Shown: positions 17,146 to 25,775, counted from the stretch's first letter. The stretch is DNA of 64,000 nt from Bradyrhizobium diazoefficiens (GCF_018131015.1 NZ_JAFCJJ010000009.1:178412-242411), one strand, 5' to 3'. The notes: generated from the letters alone by a model not told the origin. Program-made: numbers and translations.

Positions 17146-18471
17146 ATGGTCAGGCTCAACAAGATCGTTCGCGCCTTCACGCGTGAGGGCGCTCGTGCCA
17201 TCCGTTTCACGCCCGAGATGGAGCTGAAGCGCGCGCTGATGAACTGCCTCCTGTGGGAGGACCAGTTCTACGAGGACGGCGTCTCCATCGCCGACCGCAT
17301 CAGGGCGTTCGTCCCGAAGGTCGCGCCCGACCGCGTGGCGCAGCTTGCGATCGAGGCGCGCGACGCGATGAAGCTGCGGCACGCGCCCCTGCTCGTGATC
17401 CGCGAGATGGCGCGCAGCGAGAAGCACCGTGCTCTGGTTGCCGACACGCTCTACCAGGTGATCCACCGGCCCGACGAGATGACGGAGCTGCTTGCGATCT
17501 ACTGGGCGGATGCGCTCGGCCCCCAGCAGCAGCGCAAGCGTCAGCCGGTCTCCGCGCAGGTCAAGAAGGGCCTTGCCCGTGCTCTGACCAAGTTCGACGC
17601 CTACCAGCTCGCCAAGTACGACCGCGACGGCGCGGTGCGGATCAGGGACGTGCTGTTTCTGGTGCACGCCAAGCCGAAGGACGCCGACCAGGCCAGGGTA
17701 TGGAAGCAGCTCGTCGATGGCGAGCTCGCCGCGCCCGACACCTGGGAGGTTTCGCTCTCGGCCGGCAAGAGCAAGCGCGAGACGTTCGAGCGCCTGATCG
17801 CCGAGCGCAAGCTCGGCGGCCTGGCGCTGCTGCGCAATCTGCGGCTGATGCAGAATGCGCAGGTCCCGCGCGAGACCATCGCAGCCGCGATCGAGGCGAT
17901 GCGGACGGATCGTATCCTGCCGTATCGGTTCATCACGGCGGCGCGCTACGCGCCCGATTTCGAGCCCGAGCTCGAGACCGCGATGCTCAAGTCGGTTAAC
18001 GACCACGTGCGGCTTCCTGGCCGGACGCGGCTCCTGATCGACGTGTCGGGCTCGATGTTCACACCCCTCTCCGCGCAGTCGGAAATGACGCGCGCGGAGG
18101 CGGCGTGTGGCCTCGCCATCCTCGCACGCGAGATCTGCGACGAGGTCGAGATCTTCACCTTCAGCAATGAGGTCGTGAAGGTCCCGTCCCGCCGCGGCTT
18201 CGCGCTGCGGGATGCGATCATCGGCTCGCAGCCGCACGGCGGAACGTATCTCGGCAAGGCGGTGACGGAGATCGACCGCAAGGGCGATCGCCTCATCGTC
18301 TTCACCGACGAGCAGAGCCACGACCAGGTACCCGAGCCCAGAGCCCGCGGCACCATGGTCAACGTAGCCTCGTACCAGCACGGTGTCGGTCACGGCGCCT
18401 GGACCCGCGTCAACGGCTTCTCCGAGGCCGTGGTCGCGTGGATCGCGGCGTCGGAGACGGCATTGGGCTGA
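17146..18471 (+). CDS. rsr: Rsr, Ro60-like TROVE-domain RNA-binding protein
   Basis: A 441-residue bacterial Ro60 ortholog. The N-terminal two thirds form the HEAT-like TROVE ring (residues about 10-290), which in Ro proteins holds misfolded RNA ends in its channel and Y RNA on its outside. The C-terminal von Willebrand A domain has an intact MIDAS: DVSGSM at 299-304, Thr in GGTYLG (367) and D388. It starts 12 nt after a strong AGAGGAGG site. The Y RNA-like array sits directly upstream and rtcB downstream, so it is the protein partner of those RNAs in an RNA quality-control/repair operon. Confidence 0.95.
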   Translation: MVRLNKIVRAFTREGARAIRFTPEMELKRALMNCLLWEDQFYEDGVSIADRIRAFVPKVAPDRVAQLAIEARDAMKLRHAPLLVIREMARSEKHRALVADTLYQVIHRPDEMTELLAIYWADALGPQQQRKRQPVSAQVKKGLARALTKFDAYQLAKYDRDGAVRIRDVLFLVHAKPKDADQARVWKQLVDGELAAPDTWEVSLSAGKSKRETFERLIAERKLGGLALLRNLRLMQNAQVPRETIAAAIEAMRTDRILPYRFITAARYAPDFEPELETAMLKSVNDHVRLPGRTRLLIDVSGSMFTPLSAQSEMTRAEAACGLAILAREICDEVEIFTFSNEVVKVPSRRGFALRDAIIGSQPHGGTYLGKAVTEIDRKGDRLIVFTDEQSHDQVPEPRARGTMVNVASYQHGVGHGAWTRVNGFSEAVVAWIAASETALG

Positions 18472-18485
18472 TGCGCAACGACAAC

Positions 18486-18511
18486 GGCCCCGGACGCTCG
18501 CGCCCGGGGCC
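18486..18511 (+). other. strong hairpin between rsr and rtcB
   Basis: GGCCCCGG (18486-18493) pairs perfectly with CCGGGGCC (18504-18511) over a 10-nt loop, 15 bp after the rsr stop. No T run follows, so it is more likely a processing or stability element, or a partial attenuator that lowers rtcB expression, than a full terminator. Confidence 0.55.
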
Positions 18512-18581
18512 TTCAAAATCCGTGAAATGATCCGCCCGCGCCTTGTATGGTGCGTGCGGACTGCATGCAGGACATACGATC

Positions 18582-19922
18582 ATGCGACGATCCGATCCCT
18601 ACATGGAACGCGCCCGCGAGCTCTGCCTCGCCGCCGGCGTCGATCCCGACTCGCGCGTCGGCGAAGGACGCGGCCAGCCGGCCTGGTGCCTGTACAAGGA
18701 CGCTGCGCGCAAGGAGCATCTCGCGCGAGAGGCCAATGCGACCGCGAGCTCGATCGCCGAGTTCCGCACGCAGGATGCCCGCTTCCAGAATGCGCCGCTG
18801 AAGATTTTTGGCCCGCATGAGGAGGCGACCGTGGCGCAGATGCGCAACTGCATGGCGATCGGCAACGTCGTGTCCGGCGTGATCTGTGCCGACGGCCATC
18901 TCGGTTACGCCCAGCCGGTCGGCGGCGTCATCGCCTATGAGAAACAGATCAGCATCTCCGGCGTCGGCTTCGACATCGGCTGCGGCAACATGGCGGCACG
19001 GCTCGACACGCGCTTCGACGACATTGCGGCGATCGTCCCCACGATCATCCGCGACGTCGCCAGGGCGATCTCGTTCGGCGTCGGCCGCACCAACGCCGAG
19101 CGGGCCGAGCACGCGCTGTTCGACGACGGCGAAGCCTGGCGCGAGAGTGACATGGAGTCTTACCGCAACAAGGCGGTGAGCCAGCTCGGCACGGTCGGGT
19201 CGGGCAACCACTATGTCGACCTCATGCGCGACGAGGACGGCTTTGTCTGGATCGGCGTCCATTTCGGAAGCCGCGGCCTCGGGCACACCTCCGCGACGCG
19301 CTACCTCAAGGCCGCCGGCGGCAAGGACGGCATGAACGTCCCGCCCGCCGTGGTCGACGAGGATTCCGAAATCGGCCGCCGCTACATCGCGGCGATGCAA
19401 CTCGCCGGGCGTTATGCCTATGCGGGCCGCGAGTGGGTCGTCGACCGCGTCCGCCGGATCATCGGCGGCAGCGTGACCGAGAGCGTGCACAACCACCACA
19501 ACTATGCCTGGCGTGAGACCCACGACGGGCGTGACCTGTGGGTGGTACGCAAGGGCGCGACGCCGGCGTTTCCCGGCCAGAAGGGATTCGTCGGCGGCTC
19601 CATGGGCGACGACGCCGTCATCCTCGAAGGCGTCGACAGTCCCGAAGCGAAGGCTTCGCTCTATTCGACCGTGCACGGCGCCGGCCGCCTGTTCGGACGC
19701 AGGGAAGCGAAGCGGCGCTTCTCGCGCGCGGAGATGGACCGCTGGCTCAACGAGCGTGGCGTCACCTTGATCGGTGCCGACCTCGACGAGAGCCCGATGG
19801 CCTATCGCCGCCTGCCCGACGTGCTCGCCCAGCATGCCGGCACCGTGCGGGTGCTGCACACGCTGCGGCCGTTCGCCGTCGCCATGGCCGGCGAAGGTGA
19901 ATTCGATCCGTGGAAGGACTGA
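18582..19922 (+). CDS. rtcB: RtcB-family RNA 3'-phosphate/5'-OH ligase
   Basis: A 446-residue RtcB starting at ATG 18582 (AGGA site upstream). All active-site blocks are present: DGHLGYAQPVGG (104-115), GFDIGCGNM (129-137), GSGNHYVD (206-213), HNHHNYAW (303-310) and STVHGAGR (362-369), where H365 is the expected histidine that becomes guanylylated. RtcB joins 2',3'-cyclic phosphate or 3'-phosphate ends to 5'-OH RNA using GTP and Mn. With Rsr and Y RNA-like genes it forms a repair module for cleaved RNAs. The cyclase RtcA and regulator RtcR are not in the window. Confidence 0.96.
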   Translation: MRRSDPYMERARELCLAAGVDPDSRVGEGRGQPAWCLYKDAARKEHLAREANATASSIAEFRTQDARFQNAPLKIFGPHEEATVAQMRNCMAIGNVVSGVICADGHLGYAQPVGGVIAYEKQISISGVGFDIGCGNMAARLDTRFDDIAAIVPTIIRDVARAISFGVGRTNAERAEHALFDDGEAWRESDMESYRNKAVSQLGTVGSGNHYVDLMRDEDGFVWIGVHFGSRGLGHTSATRYLKAAGGKDGMNVPPAVVDEDSEIGRRYIAAMQLAGRYAYAGREWVVDRVRRIIGGSVTESVHNHHNYAWRETHDGRDLWVVRKGATPAFPGQKGFVGGSMGDDAVILEGVDSPEAKASLYSTVHGAGRLFGRREAKRRFSRAEMDRWLNERGVTLIGADLDESPMAYRRLPDVLAQHAGTVRVLHTLRPFAVAMAGEGEFDPWKD

Positions 19923-19994
19923 CGCAACCAGCAGGCGGGAGGCATTGTCTCTCGCCTGCATCTTCTTGTTGTCTCTTTGATACTTGATCGTCTC

Positions 19995-20516
19995 TTATCT
20001 CGTCAGATATTCGCGCATCAAGGCGCGGGCGCGATGCAGCCGCGCCTTCACGGTCTGCCGGGAGGCGCCGAGTGCGATCGCGATGTCGTCGATGGTCATT
20101 TCCTTGACGTCGCGCATCAGCGCGACCTCGCGGTAGTGCTGTGGCAGCGCCTCGAAGGCGGCGGCCACGTCGAGCCGCAGATCGGCTTCGGGGCGCGCCA
20201 GCAATGCCGCCTCGGCTTCGCTGTCGCCTGCGGCCGGCGTGAGGCCGGCCTTGCGCGCGAGCCGCAGGCATTCGCGGCGGACCACGCTGAACAGCCAGGC
20301 GGACAACGCCAGCAGCGAGCGGATGGTGCCGACATGGCGGAACAGGATCCACAGCGCCTCCTGCGCAGCATCCTCGGCGTCCGCCGAGCTGCGGCAGGTC
20401 GCACGCGCGTAGCGGCGGATATCCGGCTGCGCCGTCTCGAGCAGGCGCGCGATCGCCCGGGGATCGCCGAACCGCGCCGCCTCGAACTGGCCCGGCGAGA
20501 TTGCGGCGGCGCTCAC
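19995..20516 (-). CDS. ECF-type RNA polymerase sigma factor
   Basis: A 173-residue sigma factor with region 2 (DIRRYARATCRSSADAEDAAQEALW) and region 4 (ALPQHYREVALMRDVKEMTIDDIAIALGASRQTVKARLHRARALM) and no region 3. The start is GTG 20516, which overlaps the stop of the DUF2892 gene in a 4-bp GTGA, with GGGGGGAGG upstream, so the two are translationally coupled. No classical anti-sigma gene is adjacent. The small CPMC membrane protein is the only candidate partner. Confidence 0.93.
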   Translation of the reverse strand: MSAAAISPGQFEAARFGDPRAIARLLETAQPDIRRYARATCRSSADAEDAAQEALWILFRHVGTIRSLLALSAWLFSVVRRECLRLARKAGLTPAAGDSEAEAALLARPEADLRLDVAAAFEALPQHYREVALMRDVKEMTIDDIAIALGASRQTVKARLHRARALMREYLTR

Positions 20517-20722
20517 GACACCTCCCCCCTGCCGATCCCGGCCATCGCGCACATCGGGCAATAGCCGACGACACCGGTCAGCGCGAAGCCGGCGCCGGCG
20601 AGAGCGATGAGCCCTGCCGCAGCGCCGGTGAACCAGGCGAATGCCGCGACCACCACCGCAATCCCTGCGGCGATCCGCACCGCCTGCTGCAGGCCACCGA
20701 TATTCTTCCTGTAAAATGCCAT
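20513..20722 (-). CDS. DUF2892 (YgaP-TM-like) small membrane protein with CPMC motif
   Basis: A 69-residue protein: MAFYRKNIGGLQQAVRIAAG, two membrane segments (about residues 13-31 and 35-52), and a C-terminal GYCPMCAMAG. This is DUF2892/YgaP transmembrane style, but the usual CPLY is CPMC, giving a vicinal Cys-x-x-Cys at the membrane edge that could sense redox or metal. It is first in a two-gene operon with an ECF sigma factor, and its start codon lies in a strong RNA hairpin (20719-20779). Confidence 0.88.
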   Translation of the reverse strand: MAFYRKNIGGLQQAVRIAAGIAVVVAAFAWFTGAAAGLIALAGAGFALTGVVGYCPMCAMAGIGRGEVS

Positions 20723-20779
20723 CGCATCCTCCGAGATGAGCCGAGGCCAACTGCCTCGACGCTTAAGAGGATGCGATGG
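20719..20779 (-). promoter_or_regulatory. hairpin sequestering the ribosome site and start of the DUF2892-sigma operon
   Basis: On the minus strand, bases 20779-20767 pair perfectly over 13 bp with 20731-20719. The second arm holds the Shine-Dalgarno GGAGG (20732-20728) and the ATG (20722-20720). The loop contains a nested 6-bp hairpin (20742-20747 with 20753-20758). The start would be closed until the stem melts or something binds it: a candidate thermosensor, ligand switch or protein site. Confidence 0.6.
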
Positions 20780-20820
20780 TCGAAAAGGATTCGCGCTTGC
20801 GCACGATTTTTTCGCGGGGG

Positions 20821-22005
20821 TCAGCCTCCGACCGCCCGGTAGGCCAGTTGCTTGAACTCGAAGTAGAACGGATTCCAGAAGCCCATGTGACGCTGCGCCA
20901 TCAGCACGCCGGCCGTGTTGGCCTGCGGGCAGATCCACCAATGGGTGCCGGCAAGGCCGCCCCACTGGAATTCGCCGACCGAGTTCGGCGGATCAAACGG
21001 CGTCGGCGCGAAGGTGACGGCGCCGCCGAGGCCAAAACCCTTGCCGGGCACAGGCCCGAAACTCGGGAGCCGGATGGTCTCGCCTGCGGGCAACTGGTTG
21101 GTCATCATCTGCCGCAAGGTCTCCGGCTTCAGCAGTGCATCCGGCCCCGGCAACAGCGCGCGCACCAAGGCGAGCATGTCCGGCAAGGTCGAGACCATCC
21201 CGCCGCCGCCCGACAGCCGCGGGAACGGCCGCCGATAGGCCTGCGGATAGGGCAAATTGTCGGCTCGCGTCAGGCCGGGCTTCATCGGGTCGGTCACGTC
21301 GGCGCCGGTGTAGAGGGCGACCAGTCTGCCCAGCTCCGCCTCGGGGACGAAGAAGCCGGTGTCTTTCATGCCGAGCGGCGCGAAGATGCGCGCTTGCAGG
21401 AACGCATCAAGCGCCTTGCCCGAAACGACCTCCACGACGCGGCCGAGCACGTCGGTCGCCACCGAATATTCCCAGGACGTGCCGGGATGATAGGCCAGCG
21501 GCAGATCGGCGAGCTTGTCGATCATGTCGGTCAGCGGCGTCATCGGATTGAGCACGACCGCGTCGTTGTAGCCCTTGAACAGCACCGCGCCGGGATCGAA
21601 AATGCCATAGCTGAGGCCGGAGGTGTGGGTCAGGAGCTGCCGGATCGTGATCGGGCTCGCAGCCGGCTCGACATCGGCCAGGCTCCCCGCGTCCTGCTTC
21701 AGGACCTTGCGGTTGCCGAGCTGCGGCAGGAATTTTTCAACGGGATCATCGAGCCCGATGCGGCCGTCCTCGACCAACAGCATGATCGAACATGTGACGA
21801 AGATCTTGGTGTTGGAATACGCGCGAAAAATGTGGTCGGGCCGGAGCGCGGTATTGGCCTCGCGGTCGGCGAAGCCGACGCACTGCTGATCGACGATTTC
21901 ACTGCCCCGCAGCACCGCCCAGGATACGCCCGGAATGATCTCCTGATCGACATAGCGCTGCATCGCCGTCCGTACGGCGGAAAAATCAGGTGTCCTGGCG
22001 TCCAT
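20821..22005 (-). CDS. serine hydrolase, beta-lactamase/EstB-like family
   Basis: A 394-residue beta-lactamase-fold hydrolase. The Ser-x-x-Lys nucleophile motif is in AYSNTKIFVT; THTSGLSYGIF and the C-terminal GLGGAVTF (in place of KTG) follow family VIII esterase/class C patterns. I chose ATG 22005, which has GGGGGA upstream. ATG 22080 would overlap the GNAT stop (ATGA) but adds an unconserved leader. No signal peptide is visible, so it is probably cytoplasmic. The natural substrate is unknown; antibiotic hydrolysis is not implied. Confidence 0.88.
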   Translation of the reverse strand: MDARTPDFSAVRTAMQRYVDQEIIPGVSWAVLRGSEIVDQQCVGFADREANTALRPDHIFRAYSNTKIFVTCSIMLLVEDGRIGLDDPVEKFLPQLGNRKVLKQDAGSLADVEPAASPITIRQLLTHTSGLSYGIFDPGAVLFKGYNDAVVLNPMTPLTDMIDKLADLPLAYHPGTSWEYSVATDVLGRVVEVVSGKALDAFLQARIFAPLGMKDTGFFVPEAELGRLVALYTGADVTDPMKPGLTRADNLPYPQAYRRPFPRLSGGGGMVSTLPDMLALVRALLPGPDALLKPETLRQMMTNQLPAGETIRLPSFGPVPGKGFGLGGAVTFAPTPFDPPNSVGEFQWGGLAGTHWWICPQANTAGVLMAQRHMGFWNPFYFEFKQLAYRAVGG

Positions 22006-22076
22006 GTGTTCCCCCAAATGATGGTTGGACTGCATATAGCGCGGTTTCGCCGGAAATGAAGCCGGCACTCGCGCGC

Positions 22077-22769
22077 TCATCCCTGCTTCATCAACGCGGT
22101 GACGTACAGCCGGCGCCGGATCGTCATTCCCTGCCGCCGGTACAGCGCGATGGCCGATGCGTTGTGGGAAAACACGTGCAGGAACGGGATTTCGCCGCGC
22201 GCCTCGATGCGGCGCGCGACCGCCGCGAGCAGCGCCTGCGCGTAGCCGCGCCCGCGATGATCAGGATGCACGCAGACGGCGGTCATCTCGACGAATCTTC
22301 CCGGCTTCATCCGCTCGCCGGTCATCGCCACCAACTCGTTCCCTGCGCGAATGCCGAGGAACGTCCCAAGCTCATGGGTGCGTCGCGCGAACGGACCGGG
22401 CTTCGTCAGCTCCGTCAGCGCCGTCATGGCGGGAACGTCGGCCGCCCCCAGCGTGACGATCTCGGCGTCGCGCAGCGGGCTGTCGGCGGGCGAGCCGATC
22501 ATCTGCTCGCCGGTGTCTGACAGCACGACCTTGAAGCCGGCGGGGACGTCGACCGGCTCCGGCGTGAACAGCGCGGCGACTTGCGAGCCGTTCATGAGAT
22601 CGCCGAGCGCCGCAAAACTTGCCGGCGACATGTCCACCATGTCGGCGAACGGCGTCATGTCCGCAGGGTATCGTAGCGCCTGCGGTCCCCCTTCCGCGAG
22701 AGCCTTGTGGCTCGTCGTCAGCGCGCTCCAGACCGGCCGATCCAGCAGCGCCAGGTCACTATCGGACAC
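22077..22769 (-). CDS. GNAT-family N-acetyltransferase
   Basis: A 230-residue protein; the GNAT acetyl-CoA site is in the C-terminal half (MTAVCVHPDHRGRGYAQALLAAVARRI), followed by FLHVFSHNASAIALYRRQGM. The first 100 residues are an FR47-like or substrate-side extension. It starts with GTG 22769, 4 bp after the Lin0512-family gene, and reads into the serine hydrolase. The substrate is unknown. Confidence 0.9.
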   Translation of the reverse strand: MSDSDLALLDRPVWSALTTSHKALAEGGPQALRYPADMTPFADMVDMSPASFAALGDLMNGSQVAALFTPEPVDVPAGFKVVLSDTGEQMIGSPADSPLRDAEIVTLGAADVPAMTALTELTKPGPFARRTHELGTFLGIRAGNELVAMTGERMKPGRFVEMTAVCVHPDHRGRGYAQALLAAVARRIEARGEIPFLHVFSHNASAIALYRRQGMTIRRRLYVTALMKQG

Positions 22770-22773
22770 GGGC

Positions 22774-23121
22774 CTAGTCCTTGTCGAAGCTGACGATGAC
22801 GGCGGCGTTGGCGATGAGGATGGGATCGTTGGCCACGTCCGTCGCCGAGGGTATTTCCAACCCGCCCTTGACCGCGGTGACGGTCACGGTGCCGTAGGGA
22901 AGCTCCTTGGCGACGGCTTCCTTGTCCACGCTCTCCGGATTGGGCACGCCGATCGTGACGTCGACGAACATGTCGTTCGCGGTCTTGCCGATCATGCGGA
23001 AGAAGCCCAGGCTCGAATGCCGGATCGCGTCCGACACCGCGCGCTTCGCCGCCTTGGTGGCGTCCCTGCCGTGAACGTCGACGCCCATGCCCATCTCGGT
23101 GACACATCGAACGCGGGTCAT
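22774..23121 (-). CDS. Lin0512 family protein
   Basis: A 115-residue protein beginning MTRVRCVTEMGMGVDVHGRD with ATKAAKRAVSDAIRHSSLGF and VDVTIGVPNPESVD; these are the conserved stretches of the Lin0512/Fmdb-like small family of unknown function. ATG 23121 is chosen over 23184 because family members start at this methionine. It is directly upstream of the GNAT gene and likely cotranscribed. Confidence 0.85.
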   Translation of the reverse strand: MTRVRCVTEMGMGVDVHGRDATKAAKRAVSDAIRHSSLGFFRMIGKTANDMFVDVTIGVPNPESVDKEAVAKELPYGTVTVTAVKGGLEIPSATDVANDPILIANAAVIVSFDKD

Positions 23122-23220
23122 TTCAATTCCTGTCGCTGGTTGGATCGCGGGCGCGACTCTGAGTGATCCCTCATCGTCACGCAAGTGAGGTTTTCGTGTT
23201 GTGTCACGTTCACCGCTCTC

Positions 23221-23266
23221 GTGTCCCGGACGCGACGCAGCGCGCAGCGGTGCGGCAGAGTCCGGA
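23221..23266. repeat. partial dispersed intergenic repeat, family A
   Basis: Begins GTGTCCCGGACGCGACGCAG and continues with a GCAGAGTCCGG segment. It resembles the left part of the complete copy at 52419-52553, which starts GTGTCCCGGACGCGCTGCGG. Only one arm is left here. Confidence 0.6.
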
Positions 23267-23286
23267 GGCGGCGACCCAACCGGGCC

Positions 23287-23838
23287 TTACTCCGCGGCCT
23301 CGCTGTGCGGGACGCCCTGCTCGACCTCGAGCTGGAGAATGTCGTTGAAGCGGTTGAAGGCGCCGCACAGCGCGATCCGCCAGGTCAGCTCGACGATCTC
23401 AGCTTCGGAGAAATGCGCGCGAAGGCGGGCAAAGATCTCGTCGCGCGTCCTGTTCCAGTTGTTGGTGACGGCGATGGAATATTCGACGACGAGCTTGTCG
23501 AGTTCATCGAGCTCGGGATGGTCCTTGTAGTCGACGAGGCGCGCGGCGCCCGCCTCCGAGACGCCTTGCACCGCCAGTTTCGGCGCGTGGTGTGAGACGC
23601 AATAGTCGCATTTGTTGAGCAGCGAGACCGTGACCAGCGCGAGTTCGAGATGGCGCTTGGACACCAGGCCTTCGCTCGCAAGGTCCACCAGCAGCGACCA
23701 CATGTGCTTGAAGATCGGCAGGCGGTGCGCCATGACCCCGGCCTGGTTCTCGAAGGCGCCGTAGGTCGCCATCTTGTCCCACAACGGCTTCAACGTCTCC
23801 GGCAGATCGTCCCTGGTCTTGATCGAAACGCGCGACAT
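23287..23838 (-). CDS. carboxymuconolactone decarboxylase (CMD/AhpD-like) family protein
   Basis: A 183-residue all-helical protein with the AhpD-type redox/proton-relay motif LNKCDYCVSHH (CxxC then two His) in the middle. The CMD family includes gamma-carboxymuconolactone decarboxylase and AhpD peroxidase partners; the CxxCxxxH form suggests a peroxidase-like or dehydrogenation role. ATG 23838 (MSRVSIKTRDD) is the family-like start. The next gene is divergent. Confidence 0.87.
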   Translation of the reverse strand: MSRVSIKTRDDLPETLKPLWDKMATYGAFENQAGVMAHRLPIFKHMWSLLVDLASEGLVSKRHLELALVTVSLLNKCDYCVSHHAPKLAVQGVSEAGAARLVDYKDHPELDELDKLVVEYSIAVTNNWNRTRDEIFARLRAHFSEAEIVELTWRIALCGAFNRFNDILQLEVEQGVPHSEAAE

Positions 23839-23913
23839 GTCATCTTCATCCCTGGTTAGACGGCGCATGCTGCCATAACGGTGCGCCGGTGTCCCACTCT
23901 TGATTGCGAGCGC

Positions 23914-24288
23914 ATGACTCCCAGGACGTTCGAAGCCCGCTGCCTGCGCCTGCCCGCCGTCACCAAGGTGGTGCAGTGGGAGGGCACCTCCGTGTTCAAG
24001 GTCGGCGGCAAGATGTTCGCGCTCGGCGGCGGCTTTGCCGCGCGCTCCGGCGGCTACATGTTCAAGGTCTCGAACATGGCCTATGCGATGCTGATCGAGC
24101 ACGGCCTGGCGCGGCCGGCGCCGTATCTGGCGCGCGCCAGATGGGTGCAGCTCGTCAGCAACAATGCCCTGCCCGACGCCGAGCTCACCGCCTGTCTCGC
24201 GCAGGCCCATGCCCTGATCGCGGCGAGGCTGACGCGCAAGGCCCGCACGCGGCTTGGGCTCGCCCATCCGGACGACGAGACGACATGA
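23914..24288 (+). CDS. MmcQ/YjbR family DNA-binding-like protein
   Basis: A 124-residue protein with the CyaY-like MmcQ/YjbR fold: LPAVTKVVQWEGTSVFKVGGKMFAL near the start and WVQLVSNNALPDAELTACLAQAHALI near the end. Members are double-wing proteins of unknown function, often annotated as DNA-binding. ATG 23914 fits the family. It precedes the SWIM operon by about 100 bp and has its own codon context. Confidence 0.85.
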   Translation: MTPRTFEARCLRLPAVTKVVQWEGTSVFKVGGKMFALGGGFAARSGGYMFKVSNMAYAMLIEHGLARPAPYLARARWVQLVSNNALPDAELTACLAQAHALIAARLTRKARTRLGLAHPDDETT

Positions 24289-24348
24289 CGATCACCGCGT
24301 GCAGCCGGCCGGCCGCTCGCGGCGACATTGAGCTTTCATGCGTCCCGC

Positions 24349-24354
24349 TATACT
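24349..24354 (+). promoter_or_regulatory. candidate -10 box of the SWIM-MoxR-VWA operon
   Basis: A good -10 hexamer TATACT lies 38 bp before the SWIM start. A -35-like TTGAGC is upstream but with a short 15-bp spacer, so the promoter may be activator-dependent or weak. Confidence 0.35.
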
Positions 24355-24392
24355 CTGGCCTGAGGATTCGAACGAGAAAGCCGGCGGGGGCG

Positions 24393-25775
24393 ATGGATCT
24401 GAAAGCGGTCGAGCAGCTCGCCACCGATCAGTCCTCGCTGAAGGCAGCCGCCGGGCTTGCCAAGCCCGGCAAATGGTCCGGCGTCGGTGGCAGCCATGAC
24501 GGCGCTCTGATCTGGGGCGAATGCGCCGGCTCCGGCGCCAATCCCTACCGGGTCATGGCCGACCTCCGCGACCTCGGCAACAAGTGCACCTGCCCGTCCC
24601 GCAAATTTCCCTGCAAGCATGTGCTCGGCCTGTTGTGGCTGAACGCGGAAGCGATCGTGCCGTTCAAGCCCTCCGACACGCCGGACTGGGTCAGCGACTG
24701 GCTCGGTCGCCGCCGCGGCACATCCGCAGGCAGACCGGCAGCGAGCGCGACGCCAGGCGCGGAGAAGGATTTGCGCGCCGCGCGCGCCGTCGATGCTGAA
24801 ATAGTCGAGGATCCGAAGGACGTGGCGCGGCGCGAGGCCCAGGCCGCCCGGCGCAGCGAGGAAACCGAGCGCGCCATCCTCGATGCGCTGGATGCGCTCG
24901 GGCAATGGATCGGCGATCAGCTCCGGTTGGGATTGTCGGGCTTCATCGACGATGCCACGGCGCGGTGCCGGCGCATCGCGGCGCGGCTGGTCGATGGCAA
25001 GGCCGCGGCGCTCGCCGGGCGGATCGACGAACTGCCGGGCCGCCTGCTCGCGTTGCCGCCCGGCGACCGGCCGCGCGGCGCGGTGGTCGAACTCGGCAAG
25101 CTGGTGCTGCTCTCGCGCGCGTTCCGTGCCGCGCCGCGCGATGCCGAAATGCGGCGCGCGGTCGCGACATCGGAAACGCGCGAGACCGTGCTGGCCGATC
25201 CCGGGGCGTTGCGGATCGAAGCGCGCTGGGAAGTGCTCGCCGAGCAGGTGCAGACGCGCCGCGACGGGCTGGTGTCACAGACCACGTGGCTGCTCAATCT
25301 TGGCGCGACCGGCCCGCGCTTTGCCATGCTGCTCGACTTTTTCCCGGCAAGCGCGGGTAAGCGCGGCTCGGTGTTCACGCCCGGCGAGCGCTTTCACGGC
25401 GAGCTCGTGTTCTATTCCTCAGCTCAGCCGCTTCGCGCCCTGCTCGTGCAGCGCGCCGCCGCGGAGGAAGCGCAAGGTGTCGAATGGCCCGCGCCGGACG
25501 CAACGCTCTCCGATGCGATGAGCCTTCTGCTGCTCGCCGAGCCGTGGACCATCGACATTCCGCTGCTGCTGCCGCAGGGGCGGATCGCACGCGACGAGGC
25601 CGGCGGTTCATGGTGGCGATCTCTGGACGGCACCTCCGCCTTGCCGGTCGCCGACACTCCGGAGGGGCTACTTTGCGGCACGGACCTCTCGATCACCGCT
25701 GCGATCTGGTCCGGCAACAGGCTCACGATCCTTGCGGCACAGACCCCGTGGGGGCGGATCGGTAGTCATGACTGA
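24393..25775 (+). CDS. SWIM zinc-finger protein
   Basis: A 460-residue protein with an N-terminal SWIM zinc finger, CxCx6CxH: C65, C67, C74, H76 in KCTCPSRKFPCKHVLGLLW. A linker of about 60 residues rich in Ala/Arg follows, then a large C-terminal region of unknown fold with many Trp/Leu. SWIM domains bind DNA or proteins. It is the first gene of a five-gene operon whose later members are DUF5691, MoxR ATPase, DUF5682 and VWA proteins. It ends overlapping the next gene by 8 bp. Confidence 0.92.
   Translation: MDLKAVEQLATDQSSLKAAAGLAKPGKWSGVGGSHDGALIWGECAGSGANPYRVMADLRDLGNKCTCPSRKFPCKHVLGLLWLNAEAIVPFKPSDTPDWVSDWLGRRRGTSAGRPAASATPGAEKDLRAARAVDAEIVEDPKDVARREAQAARRSEETERAILDALDALGQWIGDQLRLGLSGFIDDATARCRRIAARLVDGKAAALAGRIDELPGRLLALPPGDRPRGAVVELGKLVLLSRAFRAAPRDAEMRRAVATSETRETVLADPGALRIEARWEVLAEQVQTRRDGLVSQTTWLLNLGATGPRFAMLLDFFPASAGKRGSVFTPGERFHGELVFYSSAQPLRALLVQRAAAEEAQGVEWPAPDATLSDAMSLLLLAEPWTIDIPLLLPQGRIARDEAGGSWWRSLDGTSALPVADTPEGLLCGTDLSITAAIWSGNRLTILAAQTPWGRIGSHD

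Noticed and set aside
20821..22005. Antibiotic-resistance beta-lactamase
   Set aside because: It lacks a signal peptide and the true KTG box, and fits the esterase/serine hydrolase branch.
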